A stretch of 14,056 nt of DNA from JAIPEI01 sp041685835 (GCA_041685835.1 JAWLEX010000082.1:1-14056); one strand, 5' to 3'; counted from the first letter of the stretch, positions 1 to 7,504 are shown. Translations and numbers: made by a program. The notes: a model not told the origin generated them from the letters alone.

Positions 1-2
1 CG

Positions 3-1997
3 ACCTATGAGAAACTGCAGCAGCGGGTTAGGGAATTGGAGAAAGCTGAATCGGAGCGTAAGCAGGCGGAAGAGGCTCTGGGTGAGAGCGGGGAGCTCTA
101 TCGTATCCTGTTCGAGCAGGCGCGAGACGTGATCTACTTCACCACGCCGGAAGGTAAACTGATCGACATGAACGACGCAGGCTTGAAACTCCTGGGATAT
201 CCCCGGGAGGAGTTCAAGAGGATAGACGTGGCCGACCATCACGCGGATCCGGCACAGCGTGAAGAGGAAAAAAGGGAGTTGTATGAAAAGGGTTTCATAA
301 AGGACAAGGAAATCCGTTTGATCAAAAAGGACGGGTCTGAGATCGTCTGCCTGGACTCGGCTACGGTATTGAGGAATCAGGACGGTTCCACCAAGGGATA
401 CATTGGAACCTTGAGGGACATCACCGATAGCAAGCAGACGCAGGAGGCGTTGCGCTCGAGCGAGGAGAGGTTAAGAAAATCAGAAAAGCGTTTCAGGGAC
501 CTGTTTGCCTCCATCAGTGATGTTATTTACACCCAGGACCTCGATGGACGCTTCCTTTCCGTTAACCCTGCCGTTTGCAGGCTGTTCGGCTATGACCAGA
601 AAGAGCTGGTCGGCAGGCGGGTATCGGATTTCATGAAACCTGAGTTTGCCCAAGCCTTTGAAAGCGAATACCTGAAGAAAATCAAGAAAGACGGATACCA
701 CGAAGGAACGAGTGTTTACTTCACCAGAGAAGGCAAGAAAATCTACCTGGAGTACCGCAGTTCCATGGTCTATCCCGAGGAGGGAGACCCCTACATTACC
801 GGCACCGGTCGTGACGTGACCGCTAAGATATTGTCCGAGAGGGAGGTGAAAAAACTCCATGCCCAGTTGACCCAGGCGCAGAAAATGGAGGCAATCGGCA
901 CGCTGGCCGGAGGCATCGCCCACAACTTCAACAATGTCCTCATGGGGATTCAAGGGCGCGCCTCCCTGATGATGATGGACAAGGATCCTTCCACACCTGA
1001 CTATGAACACCTCAAGGGAATCAAGGAATACGTAAAGAGCGCCACGGAATTGACCAGGGATCTCCTGGGGTTTGCAAGGGGAGGCAAGTACCAGGTAAAA
1101 TCTGTTGACCTCAATGCTCTCATAAGGCATGAGAGCAGGATATTCGGTCTGACCAGAAAGGAGATCAGTGTTATTGAAAAATATGAAAGGGCCCTCTGGA
1201 CCGTGGAAGTGGACCAGGGCCAGATGCGCCAGGTGTTCCTCAACCTATACGTGAACGCCTGGCAGGCCATGCCAGGCGGAGGCACTCTCTATGTTCGGAC
1301 CGAAAATGTCACCCTGGGCAAGGAATACGTCAAGCCTTTCGCGATCATTCCAGGGAGATACGTCAAGATCTCGGTGACGGACACGGGGACCGGTATGGAT
1401 GATTCTGTTCGCAAGAGGATCTTCGACCCGTTCTTCTCCACGAAGGACAAGGGGCAAGGCTCCGGGTTGGGCCTTGCCTCGGTCTATGGCATCATCAAGA
1501 ACCACGGCGGCTTCATTAATGTTTACAGTGAAAAGGGAATCGGCACCACCTTCAACATCTACCTTCCCGCCTCTGAAAAGGAGGCAGTGGAACAGGGCCC
1601 CATACCTGACCGGCGAGAGATCAAGTATGGGTGCGGCACTGTCCTCCTTGTGGACGACGAGGACATGATCCTCGAGGTGGGCCGAATGATTCTGGAAAAA
1701 CTGGGCTATCGGGTCTTTGTCGCCCGCAGCGGCCAGGAGGCCCTGGATGTTTACAGCAAACATAAGGAAGAGATCGACCTCGTCATACTGGACATGATCA
1801 TGCCCGGCATGGGTGGCGGGGAGGCGTATGATCGCCTGAAAGCGATAGATGGGGATGTGAAGGTCCTCCTTTCCAGCGGTTACAGCATCAACGGGCTGGC
1901 AAAGGAAATCATGGATAGTGGATGTGGAGGATTCATCCAGAAGCCTTTTGCCATGGAGGAACTGTCACGCAAAATTAGGGAGGTGTTTGACCGATAG
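3..1997 (+). CDS. Hybrid sensor histidine kinase, PAS-PAS-HisKA-HATPase-receiver (5' partial)
   Basis: This is a signal-transducing kinase that autophosphorylates a histidine and passes the phosphate to its own receiver. The frame is open to the left edge, so the gene starts outside the window. The TTG at 36 is a poor start because the coiled-coil sequence (LQQRVRELEKAE) runs through it. Numbering from the first in-window codon gives PAS 1 at about 34-142, PAS 2 at about 164-275 and HisKA at about 290-355, with the H-box AGGIAHNFNN and phospho-accepting His307. The ATPase domain follows with N-box FLNLYVNAWQAM, G1 DTGTGM, F-box FDPFFSTK and G2 GSGLGLASVYG. The receiver covers about 545-663 with acidic pair VDDED, Asp597 (LVILDMIMP) and Lys647 (QKPF). 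No membrane segment or DNA-binding domain lies in the visible part, so it is probably a soluble or N-terminally anchored kinase acting through a phosphorelay partner. The stimulus is unknown. Confidence 0.93.
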   Translation, partial: TYEKLQQRVRELEKAESERKQAEEALGESGELYRILFEQARDVIYFTTPEGKLIDMNDAGLKLLGYPREEFKRIDVADHHADPAQREEEKRELYEKGFIKDKEIRLIKKDGSEIVCLDSATVLRNQDGSTKGYIGTLRDITDSKQTQEALRSSEERLRKSEKRFRDLFASISDVIYTQDLDGRFLSVNPAVCRLFGYDQKELVGRRVSDFMKPEFAQAFESEYLKKIKKDGYHEGTSVYFTREGKKIYLEYRSSMVYPEEGDPYITGTGRDVTAKILSEREVKKLHAQLTQAQKMEAIGTLAGGIAHNFNNVLMGIQGRASLMMMDKDPSTPDYEHLKGIKEYVKSATELTRDLLGFARGGKYQVKSVDLNALIRHESRIFGLTRKEISVIEKYERALWTVEVDQGQMRQVFLNLYVNAWQAMPGGGTLYVRTENVTLGKEYVKPFAIIPGRYVKISVTDTGTGMDDSVRKRIFDPFFSTKDKGQGSGLGLASVYGIIKNHGGFINVYSEKGIGTTFNIYLPASEKEAVEQGPIPDRREIKYGCGTVLLVDDEDMILEVGRMILEKLGYRVFVARSGQEALDVYSKHKEEIDLVILDMIMPGMGGGEAYDRLKAIDGDVKVLLSSGYSINGLAKEIMDSGCGGFIQKPFAMEELSRKIREVFDR

Positions 1998-2073
1998 AAC
2001 GGCTTTTTCGATCAGCTGGCACAGGAGATGAATCGGTAAAAAAACATAAAATAATTTAATGTGTTATATTGGG

Positions 2074-2232
2074 GTTTCGACGCGGACTGCTGGAAGCGGC
2101 TTTTGCAGGAGCATGGCGGTCGAACAGGGCGGGTTCGGGGAAGACGAACCGCACGAGACGGTGGAATACTTCCAAAAACAGGGATCCGCAAGCCGCGGAT
2201 GGCTGCTGAACCAAAACGGCCGTGTGGGCCGT
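2074..2232 (+). promoter_or_regulatory. Hairpin-rich leader RNA ahead of the 2256 gene
   Basis: Several stems follow one another between the kinase gene and the next start codon. A long-range stem pairs 2076-2081 with 2119-2124 and encloses ctgc/gcag (2087-2090 with 2105-2108). A hairpin at 2129-2152 has about 8 bp and a 7-base loop. A tight hairpin lies at 2162-2174 (TGGAA-TAC-TTCCA). A 6-bp stem ATCCGC/GCGGAT spans 2184-2200, and a 6-bp stem ACGGCC/GGCCGT spans 2216-2232. The Shine-Dalgarno AGGGGAGA and the ATG follow directly. A possible -10 (TATATT, 2065-2070) lies upstream with no good -35. I do not recognise a known riboswitch consensus. It may be a cis-regulatory leader, a small RNA, or chance pairing in GC-rich DNA. 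Confidence 0.35.
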
Positions 2233-2255
2233 GAAATCAGGCAGGGGAGAACTCA

Positions 2256-2504
2256 ATGGATGTCATGTTTGAAGTGGGAGAGCGATATAGGAACCGGAAC
2301 GGCGAGTACGATGTGATCGAGTTGAATGGGGACCGGATGGTGCTCGAATACGTAAAAACCAGGGAGCGGCTTCCCGCCAGTCGAGAAATCCAGGGGCGGA
2401 TCTGGCAGAACATCTGCCGTGAGGAGCGCTTCGAAGAAGAAAAGAATGCTCCGAAACCCACAAAGAAGAAGAGGGTGAAAAAGCAGGCTGAAAAAGAGGT
2501 GTAA
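2256..2504 (+). CDS. Small hypothetical protein with lysine-rich tail
   Basis: This is an 82-residue cytosolic protein. The start is supported by AGGGGAGA ten bases before the ATG. Residues 1-55 look like a compact beta-rich domain (FEVGERYRNRNGEYDVIELNG, read in two pieces: FEVGERYRNRNG and EYDVIELNG) followed by REIQGRIWQNICREE. Residues 60-82 are charged and basic (PTKKKRVKKQAEK), a likely disordered tail that could touch nucleic acid. The N-terminal half resembles small SH3/KOW-like barrel proteins, but I cannot name a family. It sits alone behind the structured leader at 2074-2232. No terminator is evident after it. Real coding is likely from the ribosome site, the sensible composition and the lack of a competing frame. 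The function is unknown. Confidence 0.7.
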   Translation: MDVMFEVGERYRNRNGEYDVIELNGDRMVLEYVKTRERLPASREIQGRIWQNICREERFEEEKNAPKPTKKKRVKKQAEKEV

Positions 2505-2575
2505 AAAAGGATATGTTCAAGGGCGTCCGCACTTGGTTCGGTGTGTGAATGCCGGCGTGAGCCATCCAGCTATTG

Positions 2576-2589
2576 TTCCCGATCGGGAA
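2576..2589. repeat. 14-bp perfect palindrome in an otherwise empty gap
   Basis: TTCCCGATCGGGAA is a perfect palindrome 72 bp past the stop of the 2256 gene. It is not followed by a T-run, so it is not a typical terminator. It could be a dimeric regulator site or chance. The rest of 2505-2798 (between this gene and the end of pspC) shows no convincing gene, RNA or terminator. Confidence 0.3.
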
Positions 2590-2798
2590 TATTCTGGTTG
2601 ACTGTCTGAGCTCTTTGCCCTAAGGCGGACTTAGAAAGGGTGATGGTATCTGATTTGCGAGGGGAGATTACTCCGACAACCGGCCGTGTGTCAATGCCTC
2701 AGAGGAAGCCTCACGACCTCTCAAAAAAAAGCGTATCGCGTTCCAGCCCCGCCGGTTTAGGGTCCGTGGCATGCGGTGGAAAATCCCTTTCCTTCTCG

Positions 2799-3188
2799 TT
2801 ATGCGTCTGAGTTGAGGCGCCTGTCCCAGTCGAATTCCCTCGTTGTCACGGAATCTTCCATTCGCCGGACCCTTTTGTCCAGGCTGTCGAAGCGCCTCTT
2901 GAGCCTGTTGACCGCCCCATGGCTGGAATGGACATAGCTGTCATAGAATTCCTGATGGTCCTCGGTCTCGATTGGTATTACAGGCTCCGGCTTCATCAAG
3001 AGGGCCGCAAGGAAATAAAGCCCTGTGATAGGCCAGAAGCCGCTGAGGAATAACAGAACGACGACGATGGCGCGAGTCCAGAATACCGAAAAATCGAAAT
3101 ACTCGGCAAACCCCCTGCAGACACCCAGGATCGCCCCCCTGCGGGAGCGGTAGAGTCCGCCGCGAAATATCTGATCAAATCGTTTCAT
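2799..3188 (-). CDS. pspC: Phage shock protein C
   Basis: This is an inner-membrane member of the psp system; in enterics PspB and PspC sense membrane damage and pull PspA away from PspF. The 129-residue protein has the PspC domain at about 8-68: GLYRSRRGAILGVCRGFAEY, then a hydrophobic region with membrane segments around 36-66 ending LLMKPEP. The C-terminal part is charged and coiled-coil-like and ends RRMEDSVTTREFDWDRR, a tail typical of PspC. Its ATG overlaps the TAA of pspB by one base, so the two are translationally coupled. It is the last gene of the pspABC operon, and no pspD, pspE or pspG is seen after it. The identification is firm. Confidence 0.95.
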   Translation of the reverse strand: MKRFDQIFRGGLYRSRRGAILGVCRGFAEYFDFSVFWTRAIVVVLLFLSGFWPITGLYFLAALLMKPEPVIPIETEDHQEFYDSYVHSSHGAVNRLKRRFDSLDKRVRRMEDSVTTREFDWDRRLNSDA

Positions 3189-3433
3189 TATCTTTTGTCC
3201 TTTCCTTCTCGTTCCATCAGGAGGGTTTCCAGTGCCTCTACCCGTGTTTCCATCCGGTTGAGGCCTTCGTAGACTTCCTGAATGATCCTGGCTTGTTCAG
3301 CCTCGGCCCGTCCACCTTTTGAAGAAATCCCGCCTTTGATTATCTTCATGCCCAATAAAACCGTGCTTCCGATTATCACCAGGACAAGGATGACACCGCT
3401 GAAAATGATTGAGAGAACGAACGCGCCGTGCAT
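3188..3433 (-). CDS. pspB: Phage shock protein B
   Basis: This is an 81-residue protein with one N-terminal transmembrane helix (about 5-29, FVLSIIFSGVILVLVIIGST) followed by a cytoplasmic amphipathic coiled coil (about 44-75, EVYEGLNRMETRVEALETLL). That is the size and layout of PspB, the partner of PspC in sensing loss of membrane integrity. GAGG lies 10 bases before the ATG. It is separated from pspA by 119 bp and overlaps pspC by one base. Sequence conservation in this family is low, so the call rests on topology, size and position between pspA and pspC as much as on residues. Confidence 0.9.
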   Translation of the reverse strand: MHGAFVLSIIFSGVILVLVIIGSTVLLGMKIIKGGISSKGGRAEAEQARIIQEVYEGLNRMETRVEALETLLMEREGKDKR

Positions 3434-3552
3434 TAGAGATCCTCACTGAATCCGGGTTGGCATGAGCTGGTTCTTATTCTCTACCCTTTATAACACCGGT
3501 GCCGCATTTATAAAAAGGCCAAAGTCCTTCAAGCCCGTGTTTCCTAATGGCA

Positions 3553-4239
3553 TCAGCCTTCTTTTGGGGGCGACTCTTCTCTTCTCGGAAGAGAAGATTT
3601 CAGTGATTCAAGCTCTCTTTCAATATCCTCGTCCACCGTGAGCTTGCTGAACTCCTGCTCCAGAGAGCTGCTTCGCCCGAAGTTAACAAGGTCGGCCTCC
3701 GCCTCCATTCGCACGATCCTCTGTTCAAAGGCCTCGAATCGGCGCACGGCATCCATGCCGTCGGCCCGGCGGATCTCTTTTTCGGCCTCTTTTTTCTTGG
3801 CGGCATGAACATGGCGTTGGACAAGCACCCTCTGTTTTTCGCGTGCTGTTGTGAGGCGTTCTTCAAGCCGCCTGATGTCTTCCTGGTATTGATCGGTGAG
3901 GGCGCGGCACTCGTCAACATCATTTTCAAGGGCGATCAGGCGTTCGCTGTAACGTTTCTTTTCCGTGAGTGCCTCACGGGCAAGGTCATCCCGGCCTTTC
4001 TGGACGGCCAGCGTTGCACGTTGTCCCCACTGTTTTACCTTTTTATCTGCTTCTTCAAGCAATCTCTCAGCTTTTCTGGTTTCGGCCATGGATGCGGCGC
4101 AGGAGGCCTTTAGTTCCACCAGCGTGTCCTCCATCTCCCGGATCATGAGGCGAATCAGTTTTTCCGGATCTTCCGCCTTGTCGAGCATGGAATTCATGTT
4201 GGCGCTTATTATGTCCCTGAATCTTGTAAAGATGCCCAT
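3553..4239 (-). CDS. pspA: Phage shock protein A
   Basis: This is an ESCRT-III-like peripheral membrane protein that binds and stabilises damaged inner membrane and, when unstressed, inhibits PspF. It has 228 residues starting MGIFTRFRDIISANMNSMLD, the conserved amphipathic helix, then EDPEKLIRLMIREMEDTLVE and a long coiled coil to about residue 190. The start is set at 4239 because GGGAGGT lies just ahead of it. An open frame continues upstream to 4380 but does not look like PspA and crosses the sigma-54 promoter. It is the first gene of pspABC and is divergent from pspF. Transcription should depend on sigma-54 and PspF from the promoter at 4302-4316. Confidence 0.97.
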   Translation of the reverse strand: MGIFTRFRDIISANMNSMLDKAEDPEKLIRLMIREMEDTLVELKASCAASMAETRKAERLLEEADKKVKQWGQRATLAVQKGRDDLAREALTEKKRYSERLIALENDVDECRALTDQYQEDIRRLEERLTTAREKQRVLVQRHVHAAKKKEAEKEIRRADGMDAVRRFEAFEQRIVRMEAEADLVNFGRSSSLEQEFSKLTVDEDIERELESLKSSLPRREESPPKEG

Positions 4240-4301
4240 GGTGTAAACCTCCCAAAAGTGTTGAATGGCTTTTTGATACGGAATTTGACCTGAAGCAGGA
4301 G

Positions 4302-4316
4302 GCATTAACCGTGCCA
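4302..4316 (-). promoter_or_regulatory. Sigma-54 promoter of pspABC
   Basis: Read on the minus strand this is TGGCACG, four bases, then ATGC. The -24 element is perfect and the -12 element keeps the invariant GC (consensus TTGC), at correct spacing. Transcription would begin near 4290, about 50 bases before the pspA ATG. Sigma-54 dependence agrees with the PspF activator encoded divergently. Confidence 0.9.
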
Positions 4317-4362
4317 AACGGGGAAAAGTTTCAAAGAGCCAGAAAAACAGGTACTTGCTCCC

Positions 4363-4391
4363 TTGACACAAGATGGGCATATTGGTAAAAT
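4363..4391 (+). promoter_or_regulatory. Sigma-70 promoter of pspF
   Basis: TTGACA (4363-4368), a 17-base spacer and TAAAAT (4386-4391) give a 6/6 and 5/6 match. The expected start is near 4398, about 32 bases ahead of the pspF ATG. The ribosome site before pspF is weak (AAGTGAT). That would keep the activator scarce. Confidence 0.65.
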
Positions 4392-4419
4392 AAACCGATT
4401 AGTGTTGAAATCTACCAAG
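4381..4419. promoter_or_regulatory. Candidate PspF upstream activating sites
   Basis: ATTGGT (4381-4386) and ACCGAT (4394-4399) form an imperfect inverted repeat with a 7-base spacer. A second, weaker one (GTTG 4404-4407, CAAG 4416-4419) is centred about 21 bp away, two helical turns. They lie roughly 90-130 bp upstream of the inferred pspA start, the region where PspF sites lie in E. coli. The first overlaps the pspF -10, which would allow the autorepression known in enterics. This is position-based inference. Confidence 0.4.
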
Positions 4420-4429
4420 AATAAGTGAT

Positions 4430-5491
4430 ATGAACCAGTCACAGGACATACTGGATGAGCAGGATGATCGTCATGGAGATCATGCCATAAGGCTCCCCGA
4501 GGCCATAGGGCAGTCAGAGGCCTTTCTTGTCTTCAGGGAGAGGCTGTCGAGGGCCGCCACAATAGACCGGCCTGTCTTGATCGTCGGCGAAAGGGGCACG
4601 GGCAAGGAGTTGGCGGCGGCAAGGCTTCACTATCTTTCGAGCCGGTGGCAGGGGCCCCTTGTGGCCCTGAACTGTGCGGCCCTTGCACCCACCCTCATAG
4701 AATCCGAGCTCTTCGGTTATGAGCGGGGCGCGTTTACCGGAGCCGAGGCGCGGCGGACGGGCCGTTTTGAGGCGGCGAACAGCGGGACCCTGTTTCTTGA
4801 CGAGATAGGGTCCATTCCGCTGGAGGTGCAGGAAAAGATACTCAGGGTGGTTGAGTACGGCGGTTTTGAGAGGGTCGGCAGTTCCAGGTCCATTGAGGTT
4901 GATGTGCGGATAATCGGGGCCACAAACGCCGACCTTCCCGCCATGGCGGAGAAAGGGACCTTTAAGCGGGACCTGCTTGACAGGCTTTCCTTCGAAGTCA
5001 TTTCCCTGCCGCCGCTCAGGGAGAGGCACGAAGACATCCGCATCCTTGCCGGGCATTTTGCCGCCAGGATGTCCATGGAACTGGGAAGGGAAGAGCCCGC
5101 GGCATTCGGCGCGAAGGCGATGGAGGCACTGGAGCGCTATTCATGGCCGGGGAATATCCGTGAATTAAAGAATGTTGTGGAGCGCGCGGTCTACAGGACT
5201 GATTCTTCCCTGATAACCGAGATAGTGTTCGATCCATTTGAGATTTCGTCCGGGCCATCAAGACCGGCTGAAGAGGAAATCACTGCTGAAGAATCAAAAA
5301 AGGAAGGGGATTTTATGGCCCGCTTTTTTGATATGCCTCTTCGAGATGCCGTTTGCGACCTCGAAACCCAGATGCTTCGAAGGGCCCTCGAGCGGACCCG
5401 GTACAATCAGAGACAGGCGGCGAGTTTGCTGGGCATCACCTATCATCAATTTCGGGGTCTCTACAGGAAATACAAGGATAACGGATTGTAG
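4430..5491 (+). CDS. pspF: PspF, sigma-54-dependent activator of the psp operon
   Basis: This is an AAA+ enhancer-binding protein that remodels sigma-54 RNA polymerase at the pspA promoter and is held inactive by PspA. It has 353 residues with only a short N-terminal tail before the AAA+ domain and no receiver or PAS domain, as expected for PspF. Walker A is GERGTGKE (53-60), the sigma-54 contact loop is GAFTGA (100-105), Walker B is LFLDEIG (121-127), and GATNADL and WPGNIRELKNVVERAV (from 239) follow. A Fis-type helix-turn-helix lies at about 325-346 (NQRQAASLLGITYHQFRGLY). It is divergent from pspA with a shared 190-bp control region and ends 15 bp from the convergent MFS gene. Confidence 0.95.
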   Translation: MNQSQDILDEQDDRHGDHAIRLPEAIGQSEAFLVFRERLSRAATIDRPVLIVGERGTGKELAAARLHYLSSRWQGPLVALNCAALAPTLIESELFGYERGAFTGAEARRTGRFEAANSGTLFLDEIGSIPLEVQEKILRVVEYGGFERVGSSRSIEVDVRIIGATNADLPAMAEKGTFKRDLLDRLSFEVISLPPLRERHEDIRILAGHFAARMSMELGREEPAAFGAKAMEALERYSWPGNIRELKNVVERAVYRTDSSLITEIVFDPFEISSGPSRPAEEEITAEESKKEGDFMARFFDMPLRDAVCDLETQMLRRALERTRYNQRQAASLLGITYHQFRGLYRKYKDNGL

Positions 5492-5506
5492 GGAATTCCG
5501 GAATCC

Positions 5507-6754
5507 TCAGGCCTTTTGCGAAGCTGGTATCTTGATTCTCAAGATCAGGGGGATGATGATGATATGTGAGGCAGCCATTATGAGCCAGGCTAAACGATAA
5601 TTACCAAAATGATCAAAACACATACCGGTCAAGAGAGGGCTGATGACCGTACCCACCATCATGACTGCCATAAAGGAGCCTTGTATGGCACCGAAGGCCT
5701 TCCGGCCGAAATATTGGGCCTGCAGGATCAGGCGTAAGGTGATTATTCCCCCGTAACCGGGGCCGAGCGTAACGACGAAGGCGATAACCCACCAGATGTT
5801 TCTTGCCCCTGCCAGGAGAATCAAACCAGCGGCTTGCAGTAAAAACGAGAACGCTAACAGCTTGCGGCTGTCTATCCGGTTGCTTGACCAGCCCATACCG
5901 AACCGTCCTATGATGCTCACGAACACGATAAGAGATGCAGCAAGGCTCGCGTCCTTCCGGGTGAAATCAACGCTGATAAGGTGTGGCATCACGTGGACAA
6001 CGACGGCATGAATGCTTGCCGCCGAGACAGTCACGGCAAGGGCGATTCCCCAATAGGCCTGCGTTCTAATAGCCCTTCCGAGGCTGAAACTTTCATCAGT
6101 TGCAGAACCGGCGCCGGCGGGACGATCACCCCCGCGGTTTTCAGGGGCGGAGAGTTTTTCCCCGTCCGGTGCCAGGCCATAGGGCTCGGGGCGGTGCCGC
6201 ACCAGGAGGGAACAAGGGATGCCGATTACCCACATTCCGACACCGATAACCACAAGCGATGTGCGCCATCCATATTGAGCGATCAGTGCGTTGACCAGGT
6301 AGATCAAGCCTCCACCCAGACCGATGGCCGCGGAGAGGATACCGAGGGCGGTTCCCCGCTTTCTGATAAACCAGCCGGCCACGGCGGTCCAGCCCGGTAC
6401 CGGAAACAAAAAACTGCTCCCGATGGATAGAAACAGGAAGACGGCATAAAAGCCCACCAGAGACTCGATCCGGCTGAAAAGCACGAACCCCAACCCGGAA
6501 ACTATGCTCCCAAAGAGCAGCAACCTGCGGGCTCCGAAACGATCGGCGGCCAGTCCGACCAGCGGCGATGCGATTCCCCCTTCGATGCTGCGTATGGAGG
6601 CTGCCAAGGATGTCGCGCTGTAGCTCCAGCCGAATTCCGCCACAAGGGGATTAAAAAACGCCGTAAAGGCATAGAAAAAGGTGCCCGCACCCCAAAAATG
6701 GATCAGGCTGGTTGCAAGAACGATCCACCAGCCATAAAATACTTTTCGTGCCAT
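5507..6754 (-). CDS. MFS transporter, 12 helices (OFA/MCT-like)
   Basis: This is a secondary transporter in the inner membrane, 415 residues. The start is set at 6754 (MARKVFYGWWIV) because AGGAGAAGG lies 7 bases ahead. An upstream extension to 6850 is polar and unlike the family. The opening FYGWWIVLATSLIHFW and the signature GLAADRFGARRLLLFG after helix 2 mark the major facilitator fold. A soluble loop at about 205-240 (rich in G, A, E, D) separates the two six-helix halves, and the C-terminus is short and basic. The style recalls oxalate/formate or monocarboxylate permeases, but the substrate cannot be read. It is a single gene convergent with pspF, with no sign that it belongs to the psp response. 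Regulation may involve the inverted repeat at 6923-6946. Confidence 0.88.
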   Translation of the reverse strand: MARKVFYGWWIVLATSLIHFWGAGTFFYAFTAFFNPLVAEFGWSYSATSLAASIRSIEGGIASPLVGLAADRFGARRLLLFGSIVSGLGFVLFSRIESLVGFYAVFLFLSIGSSFLFPVPGWTAVAGWFIRKRGTALGILSAAIGLGGGLIYLVNALIAQYGWRTSLVVIGVGMWVIGIPCSLLVRHRPEPYGLAPDGEKLSAPENRGGDRPAGAGSATDESFSLGRAIRTQAYWGIALAVTVSAASIHAVVVHVMPHLISVDFTRKDASLAASLIVFVSIIGRFGMGWSSNRIDSRKLLAFSFLLQAAGLILLAGARNIWWVIAFVVTLGPGYGGIITLRLILQAQYFGRKAFGAIQGSFMAVMMVGTVISPLLTGMCFDHFGNYRLAWLIMAASHIIIIPLILRIKIPASQKA

Positions 6755-6910
6755 CAAAAAAACCTTCTCCTGGTACCCATTGTTGTCTACTCGAAAAATG
6801 ATGGAGTCGTAAAATGCCCGGGACCAGGGTATCCGTCCCTGTCGTTCCACCGGGTCACGGCCTTGCCGGCGGCGGCCGGCCGGGTTTTTGAAAGACCGTC
6901 AATCATGGAT

Positions 6911-6946
6911 TTTATAAGTATATCAGATTGTTAAAAATACATCTGA
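6911..6946 (-). promoter_or_regulatory. Candidate promoter and operator of the MFS gene
   Basis: On the minus strand, TATACT (6917-6922) and an overlapping TATAAA (6911-6916) can serve as -10 elements. Directly upstream, TCAGAT (6923-6928) and ATCTGA (6941-6946) form a perfect 6-bp inverted repeat with a 12-base AT-rich spacer, where a repressor would block polymerase. No convincing -35 is present. The resulting leader would be about 150 bases and GC-rich. Confidence 0.3.
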
Positions 6947-7031
6947 AAATACAGTATTCAAAGAAAGAAGTGATGTCCTGAATTGTATTATAACGCATAC
7001 AAAAAACACAGGCATTTTCCAGGGCTGAATA

Positions 7032-7061
7032 TGAAACGAGGGGATGTGAAACGAGGGGATG
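7032..7061. repeat. 15-bp tandem duplication
   Basis: TGAAACGAGGGGATG occurs twice in immediate succession (7032-7046, 7047-7061). It lies in the gene-free stretch between the MFS promoter and the pseudogene region. No function is evident; it is probably a replication slip. Confidence 0.85.
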
Positions 7062-7063
7062 TC

Positions 7064-7078
7064 CTTGAATAATTCAAG
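7064..7078. repeat. 15-bp palindrome beside the duplication
   Basis: CTTGAAT-A-ATTCAAG is a perfect palindrome three bases after the tandem duplication, at the 3' boundary of the decayed coding region at 7074-7504. It has no T-run. It may be a small operator or the edge of an old insertion. Confidence 0.35.
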
Positions 7079-7504
7079 AACTCATCCAACACGCCGGTTG
7101 CGCTGCGGCACTTATTGGCATGAGGAATTGAAAGACAGGCCTGTTCAGGGACGTTTGGGATTTTGTCAGGGGACGATTCGGATTATCCTGGGTTGCGTGG
7201 CCGGAAAGGGTCCCGGATAGATTGTCGATGTCGAACGTCCCATCCCTGTCAACGATGCCGGAACCGCTCAGGTGAACGGTCTGGCCGCACAAAAATCCCC
7301 GTCAGGGCCCTGACCGATTTTCCCCTTATCCGCGCCTCCAGACGTGTCCTCCCACCAGCCCCATTCCGGAAAGCTGTTTCCGGAGGCGTCCAGATAGCTC
7401 CCGGCCTGGAAACAGGTGAAGGTCCGGGGCGTGGTAAGGGCCTTGTTGTCCCCGCATCTCCATCCCCGGTGACCGCGTCCTCGTCGGTCCCGGTGCCCTC
7501 GCCG
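7074..7504 (-). pseudogene. Decayed secreted-protein gene fragment
   Basis: No intact gene covers this stretch, but two minus-strand frames read like protein in succession. From about 7430 to 7290 the frame gives TFTCFQAGSYLD, then FPEWGWWEDTSGG and GQGPDGDFC. From 7290 on, the neighbouring frame gives CGQTVHLSGSGIVD, RDGTFDIDNLSGTLSG. The two would join in frame as GDFCGQTV if one CA (plus strand, within 7288-7291, sequence CACA) were an extra dinucleotide, so a 2-base frameshift is the simplest explanation. The upstream frame is the same as that of the gene ending at 7505, open for 78 codons past its TAA. No start codon or ribosome site was found for it. The family is unknown; composition suggests a secreted beta-rich protein. 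Confidence 0.35.

Noticed and set aside
36..38. TTG as the true start of the hybrid kinase
   Set aside because: The coiled-coil sequence continues upstream in frame to the window edge, so the gene is simply cut.
2015..2035. Possible sigma-54 promoter ahead of the 2256 gene (TGGCACAGGAGATGA)
   Set aside because: The -24 half is good but the invariant GC at -12 is GA.
2511..2549. Tiny ORF MFKGVRTWFGV just after the 2256 gene
   Set aside because: Only 11 codons, with the ribosome site too close to the ATG and no structure to make it a leader.
2690..2735. Stem AGAGG/CCTCT near an A-run as a terminator for pspC
   Set aside because: On the minus strand the T-run comes before the stem, not after it.
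4240..4380. N-terminal extension of PspA by 47 residues
   Set aside because: It would cover the sigma-54 promoter; the conserved MGIFTRF start has a strong ribosome site.
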